Shown here: one piece after another, positions 45,482 through 57,259 of the stretch
Layout of the letters: each line of letters begins with the position of its first letter
Numbering within the stretch: position 1 is the first letter of the stretch
Program-made: the position numbers and the translations under genes
Notes under the pieces: model-generated
Database searches by the model: none
What the model was told of the DNA's origin: nothing
The model's input: only the letters and a program-made list of their open reading frames with translations
Assembly: GCF_947507565.1 (NCBI RefSeq)
Contig: NC_089193.1
Span: 1,298,325-1,362,324 of the forward strand
Reading direction: 5' to 3'
DNA: 64,000 nucleotides
From: Oscarella lobularis
Taxonomy: Eukaryota > Porifera > Homoscleromorpha > Homosclerophorida > Oscarellidae

Positions 45482-48400
45482 TTAGAGTGTAAATTGTTTC
45501 AGGTCCGCTCGATAACCGTCCGTGAAGACGACGATGTCAGCGAAAGTAGGGCGTTCAGCGGAGTCGAGTTTCCAGCAACGCTGCATTAGAGAGAATCTGC
45601 GAGACAAAAAGCCGTCAGTTGCCTCATTAAGAAAATTAGAATTTCTACAATTCCTCCGGACAATCATCAGGTCGCGTGAGCCGACGACCTCGTTTCAGAG
45701 AACGTAAAACTTCGTTGTTTGACATGCCAATGTATGGCACACGAGCCAGAGACATAATCTCCCACAGCGTCACCCCATAGGACCACTAGACGACAGACCA
45801 ATAGATGAGACAACACAACCGTATACCTAAACACTTGCCACGTCTGATTTTGTAGTAAAAATCATATCAAATAGGCTTTCAAAGGCCATCCAACGTATTG
45901 GCAGTTCTCCCCCTGCGCCCATGCGGTAGTAGTCCTTTCCCTTTAGGCCACGAGCTAAACCAAAGTCGGCCACTTTAATGTTCAAGTCGACGTCGACCCT
46001 AGAAAAACGATTATTAGGCTTTCGTCGCAGAAACAAGACGAAACGCTGTTTCACATGCAGTTCCTTGCAGCTAAATCTCGATGGATGAACCCTTTGGTCG
46101 AGATGTAGTCCATTCCGCTTGCAATCTGTGAGCAGAACTTGACTTTTTGCTCAAGAGAGACACGAGGAACCTAATGAACGAAAGAGCAATGCAAGAAATA
46201 CGCGATCGAAATAATTCTGCGTCATCGACCGTGTTTTCATCTTCATTGCTTGGCAATTTGGATCGACGCTGACGAAGGTAGTTCTTCAGATCACCATTTT
46301 CCATAAAAGGAAGTACGAGTAGAGGCGAGTGACAGACGCCGTCGCCGCCGCCGCCGTCACAGTTCTTTGACATGCAGATTCCGTGAATTTTCATTACGTG
46401 TGCATGATCAAAGAGACGCATCTGCAAGCCTTCACGCACGAAGTCATTAACTTCGATCTTATCAAGAGACTCTAGAAGGAAAGCAAAAAGGCGAGATAAA
46501 AGCATGTCAAATACAAAACTAAAAAGTCTAGCACGGGGTTCTCGGATGGTTGCTCAATCACTGAAACGAAACGAATGAGATATTTTATAAGCAACGGATA
46601 TAAAAACGCTTCGTTTTTGGCTACGGTATGCAGGGTTCTGCCCACATGGGTCGGCATGGGTCGGCCCCGACCCTCACTCCCCTATCGCCGACCCATACTA
46701 CTAAAACGTTATGAAAGCCCGTAGCTTGCAATAATTACAGTCGGATACATCGTCCGAAACAAATTAAAAAATGGTCCAAGGTAACTTCACTGTGACAATT
46801 GTCTTCAATTCGTTACGCGCGAGCGGCGCTTGCGATTCAGGCGCAAGGAACGCCGCTCGCGCATAAAGAGTAGCGGCGGGAACGCCTACTTTTGGGGTGC
46901 AAGTGTCTCCCTCGTTGCGCGCGAGCGGCGCTTGCGGTTCAGGCGCATGGAACGCCGCTCGCGCATAAAGAGTAGCGGCGGGAACGCCTACTTTTGGGGT
47001 GCAAGTGTCTCCCTCGTTGCGCGCGAGCGGCGCTTGCGGTTCAGGCGCATGGAACGCCGCTCGCGCATAAAGAGTAGCGGCGGGAACGCCTACTTTTGGG
47101 GTGCAAGTGTCTCCCTCGTTGCGCGCGAGCGGCGCTTGCGGTTCAGGCGCAAGGAACGCCGCTCGCGCATAAAGAGTAGCGGCGGGAACGCCTACTTTTG
47201 GGGTGCAAGTGTCTCCCTCGTTGCGCGCGAGCGGCGCTTGCGGTTCAGGCGCATGGAACGCCGCTCGCGCATAAAGAGTAGCGGCGGGAACGCCTACTTT
47301 TGGGGTGCAAGTGTCTCCCTCGTTGCGCGCGAGCGGCGCTTGCGGTTCAGGCGCAAGGAACGCCACTCGCGCATAAAGAGTAGCGGCGGGAACGAATAAC
47401 AGGCAAAACAATTTTGAAGCAAAATAACAAGCAAATTTACAGTTTTGAAGCAAAATAACGGGGAAACAGTTTTGAAGCAAAATAACAAGCAAATTTACAG
47501 TTTTGAAGCAAAATAACGGGCAATTTTACACTTTTGAAGCAAAATAACGGGCAAAACCGAATAACGGGCAAAACAATTTTTGAAGCAAAATAGCAAGCAA
47601 ATTTAGTTTTGAAGCAAACAAACGGGCAAACAGTTTCGAAACAAAACTGTAAACTTGCTTGTTCTTTTGCTTCAAAATTGTTTTGCCCGTTATTTTTGCT
47701 TCAAAACTGTTTGCCCGTCATTTTGCTTCAAAACCGTTTTGCCCGTCATTTTGCTTCAAAACTGTAAATTTGCTTGTTATTTTGCTTCAAAACCGTTTTG
47801 CCCGTCATTTTGCTTCAAAACCGTAAATTTGCTCGTTATTTGCTTCAAAACCGTTTTGCCCGTCAAATTTGCTTCTTATTTTGCTTCAAAACCGTTTTGC
47901 CCGTTATTTTGCTTCAAAACTGTAAATTTGCTTGTTATTTTGCTTCAAAACCGTTTTGCCCGTTATTTTGCTTCAAAACTGTGTGCAAGTGTCTCCTTCG
48001 TTGCGCGCGAGCGGCGCTTGCGGTTCAGGCGCATGGAACGCCAATCGCGCATAAAGAGTAGCGGCGGGAACGCCTACTTTTGGGGTGCAGGTGTCTCCCT
48101 CGTTGCGCGCGAGCGGCGCTTGCGGTTCAGGCGCATGGAACGCCGCTCGCGCATAAAGAGTAGCGGTGGGAACGCCTACTTTTGGGGTGCAAGTGTCTCC
48201 CTCGTTGCGCGCGAGCGGCGCTTGCGGTTCAGGCGCAAGGAACGCCACTCTCGCATAAAAGTACTGTGTAATGTTTTAAAATTGTATTATGTCTATCCTC
48301 TTCCCACACTGAAAAAATTCTCGGCAGAACCCTGGCCGTATGAGAAGGAATGTCTATTTTACTTTGACTGGTCTTTTGTGCCTCTATTTTCTATATCTGT

Positions 48401-51400
48401 TACCTATCTCAAATATTTGACACGCTCTCAGGAACCTCCTTCTACCTTAACCGCTGTGCATTTCTGATATTTGAGTAAGTCTTGAGTACCTCTACTTGCC
48501 CTGAAACAAGTGCATTCAAATACTTTGACAGGACTTGTGTGCCTCTATTTTTCATAACTGTTACCTATCTCAAACATTTGACACGCTCTCAAGAGCCTCC
48601 CGTTGCTTTAACAGCTGTGAATTACTGATAAATGTATGGGTCCTGAGTGCCTCCACTTGCCCTTAATAAACTAGGGTAATATAAAAACCTTAACAGGTAG
48701 AATGCTCCTCTACTTTCCATTACAGATACCTTTCTCAAATATTAGGCTAGATCTCAGGGCCCCCCATTTGCCTTAAGAATTACATCATCTTACACCTTTC
48801 ATCGACTTTATTGCAATAGCTTCGGTTCCGTCCAAAATGCCTTTAAAAACTTCACCGAAGTTGCCTTAGAAAAAATATAGGAGGCAAAGAAAGAGCTAAG
48901 TATAGAGAAGATAATATGGCTATCTACCTTTTCCGATGCGAAGGCCAACTTGGACTCTCTCCCGAATGATCATGACTTGATTCATTTGCTCTCTGACATC
49001 GTCGTCCCAGAATGTGTCCGCACAGACTTGTACCGAAAACTGTCGCATGCGATTGGCAACGTCAGCTAAGCAAGAAGAGAATTGAGACACCGAATCCAAT
49101 ATTAGACGGCTCTACTTCATTACAAGGTTCCAAATCCGTTTGCTGAGTGCGACGATAGACGACAAGGACGATTGTAGCAAGAATGCACGACAGGGTAAGT
49201 GACGGAAACAGAGCCAGAAGAGCCACAGCGGCAATCTGAGTGTCGCACTGATCGATGCCGAGAGCTAGGCCTACAAAAATCACGTACAAAACGACGAGAG
49301 ACACGCTCTCTGTCGTCACGACGATCAACATCAAACGACTAGCGTTCTTTCTCTTGAAAAAGTAAATGCCAGCCGAGGTGCACAAGACGAGAAGAATTAG
49401 CGGATACAAGTAGGAAGCGGCGAGGAGAGAAGTGACGTTAAAACAACGACTTTTGCCGTGAAAAGAGTCGGCATTAGAATGGGATTCGGTGAATGATGCC
49501 AGTGCTGATAGAAGAAGTCCAATTCCACCGATAAAAAAGTGAAGTAGAACGTCAAAGAGAGTGAGTTGAAATTGGAGGCGTCGTTGAATAGCTTGAGACG
49601 CGATTTCTGTCACAATAGCGGCAAGGAAGATATCGTTGTTGGAATTGAAAAGAAAGTCGGCAAAAAGTGCATGACATTCGACGAAGGCCCGAAAAACGTC
49701 GAAAATGATAAGAAATGATAGGACGACCGAAAGACATGCCGTCAGCAGAGCAATCGCATGGGTGAAACGGAACACTTGAACTTGAGACTTTATCAGAAAA
49801 CAGACGACAAACAGGATTCCAATACAGAGCGTCAGAAAGATAGGAACAACGACGAGGGAACGCAGATCGACGCTCGAACAAAAGCCTGTTTTTGTTTTTA
49901 TCGAAGGTGACAATGTGACAGCACTAGAAATTGACGTAGTAGCTTCGGTGGGTGGTGTAGGAGAGGTCACGTCACAGAGTCTCCGCACATTTAGGGCCAA
50001 ACTGCTCGAGTTCCTCGACAGAAGAGTCGTTTTTCCAAACGTAAAATCCCACGTAGCTACGATAGAGTGACCCAGACCATCCCCAGCGCTCTTCTCTTCA
50101 TAGAGACTCAATACGTCATACTGCCATTGATACGGTTGCCGCCACCTTCCCTCGAGCGCGTTGAGACCGATGTGATTTCCAGTCGAGCTATAGACACTCA
50201 CGTTCTCCTGCCTAAACAACGATGCACCGGTGTTGAAGCGCAATTGGCTGTTGGGGTTCTTTCTCAGTAGTGCATTGTAATAGGCTGCCGTCACGTAAAC
50301 GGCATCAACAGTCAGAACAGCGTCATTGTTTCTCAATATAGGACGGGTGATTGGCTGCAGCGAGGCCGTCTCGTTGCACGTTCGACGTGCAATAGAACAG
50401 TTGAAATGGTCTTCCCAGAATTGGCGTAAAAAGACGTTCTCCGTCAGGCGCGACGAGTTGGCTCGAAGCGACGCCATGCGACTCTGAATCCGATCGAACC
50501 CGTTCAAACCCGATCGTAAGGCGATGACAAGAACAGAGGGACGTCCGCGCACGAGATCGATAATCCTTCCGTAGAGAGAATCAACCAATAGGGGATCACC
50601 CCAAAAATCACCCAACAGAAATCCACCCAGTTGACTTCCGGACGACGCCAAGTAGTCGCCCATGACGTCAAATGCCATTTCAATTGACGTCAATAAAATG
50701 ACGAAACCGTCCAGTGCCGTCCCGTCAGAATATTTAACTCTCACTGCGCACGTCGACAGACGAGTCGACGTCTCGAAGGCGACGCGCGCGGCCGAGCCGC
50801 AAGCGTCCGCGCTCGTCACGAGGGTGACGTTTTTCCATTGGAGAGCTGTTATGACGTCGATCGCTGCTTCCGCTAGTTGCCGACACGTTTGCGACACGTA
50901 AACAACTTTCGTCAACAGGAACGGTTGTTCTACAAGTCGCACGAAGGGGATAGGTGAGTGAACGAGCGGAAAAATGGCGCCATCTCGCTTGCCCGCCGCT
51001 CGATTGTACACGGAAAAAAGCGACGCGTCTCCGCCTTCGGACCACCCGTAAAGGGGTCCCACGACGACGGCGTTCGCGTCGCGAGCGAAAGCGTTGATTG
51101 CGTCGCTTACGCTCGTTCGCGTGTCGCACGATCCTTCTTCGGCTCCGCACGTGCTCGCTACGACGGCGTGAAGCGATAGAAGAGTCGCATTCTCGCTAAT
51201 TTCCGTCGCAGCGAGATAGAACGCCTCGGTTTGTTCGACGGCGAAGCGACGCGGCGATCGGGCGTCGCATTTCGACGACACTTCGTCGCGTCCGTAGATG
51301 GAAAAGAGGGCGGTTATTGTGAGAGGTTTCGTGCCGTTCGTCGACGATGGGGTCGGCGCGGCGGAGACGACTTCGCAGTCGTTTTGAGTCGCGAGGGGAC

Positions 51401-51443
51401 GAACAGCGGAGAGAAGAAGGGCGAGAAGGAACCTTTCTCGCAT
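45482..51443 (-). CDS. family C (GABA-B-like) receptor fused to a tyrosine kinase
   Basis: Eight exons: 49124-51443, 48928-49065, 48796-48864, 46230-46471, 46055-46170, 45839-45998, 45649-45785, 45482-45596. Phases fit throughout, giving 1098 residues. A signal peptide (MRERFLLALLLSAV) leads a Venus-flytrap ligand-binding domain (about 30-490) and seven membrane spans (about 525-765, first near VVVPIFLTLCIGILF). A short juxtamembrane piece joins a complete kinase: GKGNFGEV (818-825), Lys839 in AIK, HRDLAARN (953-960), DFG (973-975), tyrosines 985-986 in the activation loop, PIRWMAFES and WSYGVTLWEIM. HRDLAARN marks a tyrosine kinase; DYYR recalls insulin-receptor-type kinases. One donor is GC (45838). 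Intron 3 (46472-48795) is 2.3 kb of repeats. By inference an extracellular small molecule directly controls tyrosine phosphorylation. Confidence 0.92.
46817..47400. repeat. 102-bp minisatellite, about 5.7 copies
   Basis: Exact-period direct repeats of 102 bp (GCGCGAGCGGCGCTTGCG at 46817, 46919 and so on) with few differences. Because 102 is a multiple of three, long repeating frames appear on both strands; they are not genes. Confidence 0.95.
47400..47985. repeat. large imperfect palindrome of TTTTGCTTCAAAA units
   Basis: Left arm (47400-47640) is built from TTTTGAAGCAAAATAACGGGC-like units, right arm (47645-47985) from their complement (GCCCGTTATTTTGCTTCAAAA). The arms could pair over more than 200 bp. 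The palindrome sits between the two 102-bp arrays. Confidence 0.9.
47985..48255. repeat. second block of the 102-bp minisatellite, about 2.6 copies
   Basis: Same unit and orientation as at 46817-47400, resuming right after the palindrome. The remaining intron sequence to 48795 has loosely repeated CTCAAATATTTGACACGCTCTC-type stretches (about 48405 and 48565). Confidence 0.92.
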
Positions 51444-51576
51444 TTTTCTCTTTTGCTTTTACGTTTACGGTCCTGAGTAAACTGATACGCGTGTCGCTGC
51501 CCTGCCCCGCGACATTCCTCCGACATCACTCTACTAATAATTTTTTATTCGGACCGAACGCCTAGACAAACTAATA

Positions 51577-54221
51577 CTAAGACTGTTTCATTTTCTTTTC
51601 TGGATCGTATACGTATCGCTTGAAGTTCAGAATGACGCGAATGGGAGATGATGACCCTGTGAACAGCACCTTGTTCTATACACGTGATGCACTTTCTTCA
51701 CATGCACTCTACCTTGCTGCTTGGCATCGCTCTCTTTTCCTCCTTTCTTCTTTCCGTGGCTTGCTAATGCTTTCTGGGTTTCGGCTGACAAACCACTTGG
51801 AATACGAATTTTGACTTTTCCACTTTGCCCAAAAGATCCTTCTATAACACCCCGTTCATCTAAGCAGAAAAGATCCATATCTTTCTGAGAAATTAGCTCG
51901 ACAGTAGGCTTACCTGTTGACAGGTTCACTTTTAGTCCTGTAAAGAGAGCCATATTCGTTTCCTTCTTAAACAGTGACCGACAAATGACAGTATAGGAAT
52001 CCTGCATCTAGAAAAGCCAAAATAGCAAAAGTAACAAGAAATCGAACGCCTTACTCTCTCTACAATCCCCTCTTTTTGCTTCATTTTGTACACCTTGAGT
52101 TGAGGTAGAACCGATGCCATATTGGCCTAGAGAGAGAGATAATAGCACAGATTCAATGCACACTGAAGTACAATATTACTCGGTCCACAAAAGACCGCAA
52201 AAGTCGACCATAAAAAGCAATTCTGCACGAATTCGAATCTAGGACTTCAAGATAGACTACGACGCATATGATATATTGCCCAAAACATACTGATATCAGT
52301 GTCCAGTCGCGATCCAATCACAAGGCTGTCTTTGCCGCAGACAAGAGGCTTTTCAAATTCAACGACGGCCCACTGCTGTTTCACTGAGATTGCCTCCTCG
52401 TGGTCTTCGTGTTCCTTTGGAGAGGACTTGCCATACAGTTCATCTTGATATACGTATTGATGCTCCAATGAAAACTCGTCGATTGGAGAGTCTAAAGGCG
52501 CCGAGAAAAACGAGACTTTGCCCATGACCGTGTCGTGACCAATCGAAACTGAAAGCACAGGACACTCTATCAATTGCGTCGTCAAGGACTACTACCAGAG
52601 ACTCACTATGAAATTTCGCCTTAGTTTTGACTTCGGATTTGAAATAAGGAACCTTTTCAACGCTTATAATGCCACCTTGACAAAGACAATTAAAATTAAA
52701 TAATAACACTAACAGTGTCTTACCTTCTATAGTGGGAAGCGCTCCTACTGAACAGACCAGACCTCTTTCTAGAAGTTTAGGGTCAAACTGTGTCACACAG
52801 AGTCCCACGCGGTCTCCCTACACAAACGCAGACGAGTCAGCCAATAACATTTACCAATAACTTATTTTACTTGATGGGCCGATTGAATTGGACGGTGAAA
52901 CATCTGCATTGATTTGACTTTCTTTGTAACCTTTACAGCAGGAATTTCTACGACCTAAAGAAGAATTTTCTTCTGTGCCTGATACGCAGAGAGATCCCCC
53001 TTGCATGTGTCGTACGTCATTGACAGAAACGCTTCCATTGAGCACAGTTCCCGTCATGACCGTGCCTTGGCCTCGAATAGCAAAGCAGTGATCAACAGAG
53101 AAAATGAACGACCCGGACGGATCTCGTTTGGGTAAGGGACAATTTTCAGTCAGATACTAACAATGCAACGGGACACTCGACACGAAACTAGAGACCATAT
53201 ACATCTTACTTCCACTAGTTTCTCAACGCCAAGAGAAGCACTTGAACTCTACATACACATACACTGTACTACAGTTGTAAAATAGACTAATTCTCCTACG
53301 TCTGAGCCACCAGGTTTTGCTGCTACAGGAATGATAGGTGACTCGCGAAACTTCGTAGTCGACAGAGTTTTCGCCAGACGTTTTATTGTCTGTTGCATTT
53401 GAACGTGTCAGCCTGAGTACTCCCGTCTAATAAATCTAGTCTACCTTCTCAATAGACTTGGAGCGCTTGTCTTCCGGTATGAGATCAATTTTGTTTAGAA
53501 CGACGACCAGTTTGTCGCACAGTATTTCTCCAATGACAAGACACTGAGACGAGAAGTCCCTTGTACTCAACGCTAAATATTGACTTTGCTATGTACTTCG
53601 GCTGTTTGAGTTTGAACTCCTTTTATCGCGTCGACTACGAGCATCATCATGTCAATGATCTGAGCCCCTGCGCAGGAATCAGAAAGAATTTCTACAGTAT
53701 TGTCTTTTGGAGTCAATTTTTGGACGTGAAGCATGCAGGAAGTGAATGCAAAAAATAGATTTTTTAGCTGAGTTCAGACCTCCGATGATGGTTCGGATAA
53801 GAGAAGCGTGTCCTGGGCAGTCGACGAGAGTGAACTGCAGCTCATCATAGGATTCAGAAACACCTTATGCAAAATTAGGGCTATTCCAATAATAAACGTT
53901 TTCTTGAATTTTCACTTTGTAGGTGCTTTGGCAAGGAAACGGCGAATGAGGAAAATCCTGGAAAGGGCAATCAGACGAAAAGACAGTGGATGCGTTCTTC
54001 TGACCTAAGTCGAGCGTTATTCCTCGTTCTCGACTCTGAGGATTTTTATCGAAGCTTGCAGTCGAAGCGACAGTGCTAAGCGCCTTGGCTGCAAAACGAG
54101 CTCGCGTTCCACGAAAGACATCTCAAACACAATGCAACAAACCAAGAGAGGTCTTTCCACTGTCAATGTGACCAAGTACGCCCAAATTCACGTTCAAACG
54201 TCGTGGACTGGCCTCGGCCAT
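51577..54221 (-). CDS. EEFSEC: selenocysteine-specific elongation factor
   Basis: Multi-exon minus-strand gene starting MAEASPRRLNVNLGVLGHID (P-loop GHIDSGKTSL), then SRERGITLDLG (switch), TLVDCPGHASLIRTIIGG, NKIDL-type motif, GTVMTGTVLNGSV in domain 2, MQMFHRPI-like, GDRVGLCVTQFDPKLLERGL, the eEFSec-specific domain IV (VERV...CRSLFKKETNM-type, FGQSGKVKIRIPSGLS) and a tail FKRYVYDPEKKMKQS ending at 51577. The order and the extra C-terminal domain separate it from EF-Tu/eEF1A. It brings Sec-tRNA to UGA codons carrying a SECIS element, so the organism makes selenoproteins. The ATG is 237 bp from the divergent PLEKHF candidate start. I did not fix every exon boundary. Confidence 0.96.
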
Positions 54222-54457
54222 GATAACGACGTTCTACGCGTAACGCACGTCTCGCCACGCCCATTCGTAAACGATGGTAGACAAGCTCGGTAAGAACGAG
54301 AACTAGACCCCCCTCTCGCGTATCTCTGGTAACTGTCTCGCGCTCGCTAAACGAGACGCGAGACGAAGGCACCCGCGACGCATATAAAAGCCCAAACACT
54401 GTCCAAAATCCGCACACACGCATCTATTCCGACCCGTCGCGATACCTAGCCCCTCGA

Positions 54458-56186
54458 ATGGGATACTCGCGCGAAACGAAGCAGCGATCGCTCGAACTGG
54501 AACGAAGTAGACATAACGCGAGAGACGGCGCGAACGAATTCCACGATTCTAAGCGCTCCTCCCTCTCCCCCCTCCCCCTAGTCCACAGCGAAGCGAATGC
54601 ACGTCGCATTGCGTGCGTCGAAAGCGCGTTCGGCGGCTCGGGCGAAGTGAGACCCCCTCCTTTGCGCATATTTTGATCTAAGGCGCTCTTTTTGTTTTTC
54701 CCCCAGTCGCTCGGCGCGCCCGGACGCGTTCTCGTCGGCGAAGGCGTTCTGACGAAACTGTGTCGCAAGAAGCCCAAACCGCGTCAATTCTTCCTCTTCA
54801 ACGACATCCTGGTGTACGGAAACATCGTCATCAATAAGAAGAAGGTGCATGGACCTCTTTCCTCGTTTGTTTTCGAAATAATGACCGGGTTTTTTTTCTT
54901 CTTCTCCCCTTCGTAGTACAACAAACAGCACATTCTTCCTTTGGAAAACGTAAAACTCGTTTCTTTGGAAGATGATGGCCGTAAGAGAGATATCATATAT
55001 CTCCTTTTTTTTTGGAGAGAACGGTCATATTTCCTTTTCAGCGTTGAGACACGGTTGGCAGATTATAAGTCCCGAGAAATCGTTCGCCGTGTTCGCCGCG
55101 ACGGCCACAGAGAAGTCCGAATGGATGGCGCACATACATAAATGCATCCAAGACTTACTGGCAAGAAGTAAGCCACAAGAGAAATAAAAATAAATCAAAA
55201 AGAGAAGAAAAAAATTCAATGTCTTTCTCCTTCTCAAGCCGGAAAGAAGCAGGCTAAGGATCACGCCGCTGTATGGGTACCCGATAGCGAGGCACCCGTC
55301 TGCATGGTGTGCACAAAGACCAAATTCACTGCTCTCAATCGAAGGGTACGTTCAATAGAGAGTCGTCTAGCTAGGTGCGCCTAGACTTTGCTTAATCAGT
55401 TAGAAAATTTCTATAGAAAGGAAACCACTTTAGTTTTTCGTTCTGAGTACTGTGTTGACGTGTGAAACGAAAGCAGATTATCTTATAAAATAGTATTAGA
55501 TAAGTTGGTAGGCGCTCAATATTGTGTCCCCCCCTAGTAGACTTATCGTTGTAAGTATCTCACAGTAGACAAAAGCTGATTCAGTACTGTAGACTCCCAA
55601 TTTCTATTCTGAGACTAATACGTTTGTGTTCTCTTTCTGCTCAGCATCACTGTCGAAAATGCGGTCTCGTCGTCTGCAGCAAATGTTCCAGTCAAAAGTA
55701 CCTACTTCCCCACATAGCAAATAAGCCGCTTCGCGTCTGCGACAACTGTTTCGAAGTGCTAGGAAAAGATGGAAGGTGGGTCAAGGTCAGCCTCGACGTC
55801 AAACGAATATGACCTTCTCGTGTTGACAGTGACCTCGGCACGCAACCGGAACCGCGTCGATCACCTCTACCCGACACAGATGACGACGTAATAGCTTCGC
55901 TTTCGGCTTGAGTAATTAATTGCATTGAGGCTTTCGTTGCCATGCCTCTAGGATGACGACGAGGGTATGCTTCCTCCGCCGCCGCCGCTGCCCGAGAAGA
56001 AAGGAGCCGTAGTTGATAAAGAGGGATCGTCAGCTGGCGAGGAGGAGGATGAAGAGCATGATTATCAGAATCTAGGCACTGATGTGGTATAGAGTACGAT
56101 ATAGGGAAAAGGGGACCCTCTCTATTGATTTCTCCTTTGCGCTTTAGGACGTCCCACAGTTTTATACTGACAGCGATCAGATGTAG
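54458..56186 (+). CDS. PLEKHF: phafin: PH and FYVE domain protein
   Basis: Nine exons: 54458-54646, 54707-54844, 54917-54980, 55042-55167, 55239-55345, 55645-55775, 55830-55887, 55952-56086, 56148-56186; 328 residues (human 249). SEANARRIACVESAFG begins the conserved part, followed by a PH domain (GEGVLTKLCRKKPKPRQFFL, EKSEWMAHIHKC) and a FYVE finger (WVPDSEAPVC, the R-HHCRKCG core and CDNC). Phafins bind PI3P on endosomes and lysosomes and act in endosome fusion, macropinocytosis and autophagy. The acidic, proline-rich tail ends DVPQFYTDSDQM. The first 43 residues upstream of SEANARR are doubtful: CCCCTAG at about 54580 looks like an acceptor, so the real first exon may lie elsewhere. Confidence 0.94.
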
Positions 56187-56465
56187 ACGAGAGACGGTTG
56201 GCTAAGTATTGGCTGCGAGACAAACTGTAGTGGCTAGTACTTTTTTATATGCCAGTTTCTGTTGGTGTTGAGTCGCCTGTTTTGATGTCTGCCCACCCAG
56301 TGTAAATAAATAGCCAGCCGTTACTGTGGTGGCTCGAAAAAGAAAAACGACGATGTTCATTACATTGAATAATATGACGATGATTGCATTGCACAAGCAC
56401 ACAAACACGCAAAATTTCAAACTACAAAAAATTCTGTCTTCCTATTATATTGAGAACTCTGGAGT

Positions 56466-57113
56466 CTATGCCACGTCGTGCCGTCGACTGGAACACGCGT
56501 GATCCTGATAGTGTCTATGCCTGCAAAAAATAATTGAAGCCCCTTCTCTGATTGGATCTGTGTTCTCTTACTTGACGCAGTATTTCAGCTGGCATCTTGA
56601 GCAGGTAAAGGGAAAGGGTTCGACTTGCCGGCAGCTCTTTTTAGCGCATCTCACGCGTTGCTTTGGCTGTACAACCAAGTCGCGACAGCCACTGGTAATA
56701 TGTCTGTCGACCTGTAGAAGTTTCAAAATCAAAAAAGGAACTACTATTATTATTGTCGGTGTACCTGAACATTTATATCGTCATTTCGACCTTTTACGAT
56801 CATCTGATTGCAGAGAGGGCATATGGGGACTCGAGCCTGAGTGCAGTGGACAAGGATGAATGGTGGTGGAGATATTTGAGAATTTTCTTACGTCTCCTTC
56901 TTCGGCGCTGAGACAGCCGTGGTCTTCAGGCTTTCGGTGAGCCGAACTGGTAAAAAGAGATCGTTTTCGAGGTAGGGAACAGGGCTATTTTGCCCACCAG
57001 AATGTTTTCTTGCATTTTTCGCATTCAAACGGAAGAAAGTCCAGTCTTCGGCACGATGAAGCGTCGCAGTGTTGTCCCAAGCTCATCAGGTCGACTTTCT
57101 GAGAGTTAGCCAT
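56466..57113 (-). CDS. ZFAND2: AN1-type zinc finger protein 2
   Basis: Five exons (56998-57113, 56892-56946, 56765-56836, 56572-56711, 56466-56520) give 145 residues. Two AN1 fingers are clear: HCDASSCRRLDFLPFEC...CKKTF...HRKPEDHGC and CAKKSC...PFTCSRCQLKYCVKHRHYQDHAC. Between them sits VPICPLCNQMI, as in ZFAND2A/B. Those proteins help the proteasome and ER-linked degradation handle misfolded or untranslocated proteins, and ZFAND2A is arsenite-induced. This version stops soon after the second finger and lacks the ubiquitin-interacting motifs of vertebrate ZFAND2B. Its start is about 147 bp from the divergent CRNKL1 start. Confidence 0.9.
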
Positions 57114-57259
57114 GGCGGGGAAGGAAGGGGAACTGGATCCAGTCCCCACAGAAACGATTCTCTATACAGTGACGTAGTCTATTGCAACGTCATCGCGATC
57201 ATCATGACGTCGCGCCTGGATACATACATGTAAACACGTCACGTGTAGAGCGAGACAAA

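Noticed and set aside
46764-47492. Long repeating ORFs on both strands at 46.8-47.5 kb and 47.7-48.5 kb
   Set aside because: They follow from a 102-bp repeat unit divisible by three, lie inside a kinase intron, and have no start or splice context.
46817-48255. CRISPR-like array
   Set aside because: Units are contiguous 102-bp direct repeats without unique spacers, in a eukaryotic intron.
49062-49123. Receptor ending at the in-frame stop after FGVSILFLLS, making it a separate gene
   Set aside because: A strong donor and acceptor remove this tail, the kinase frame continues with exact phase, and no start or promoter for a separate kinase is visible.
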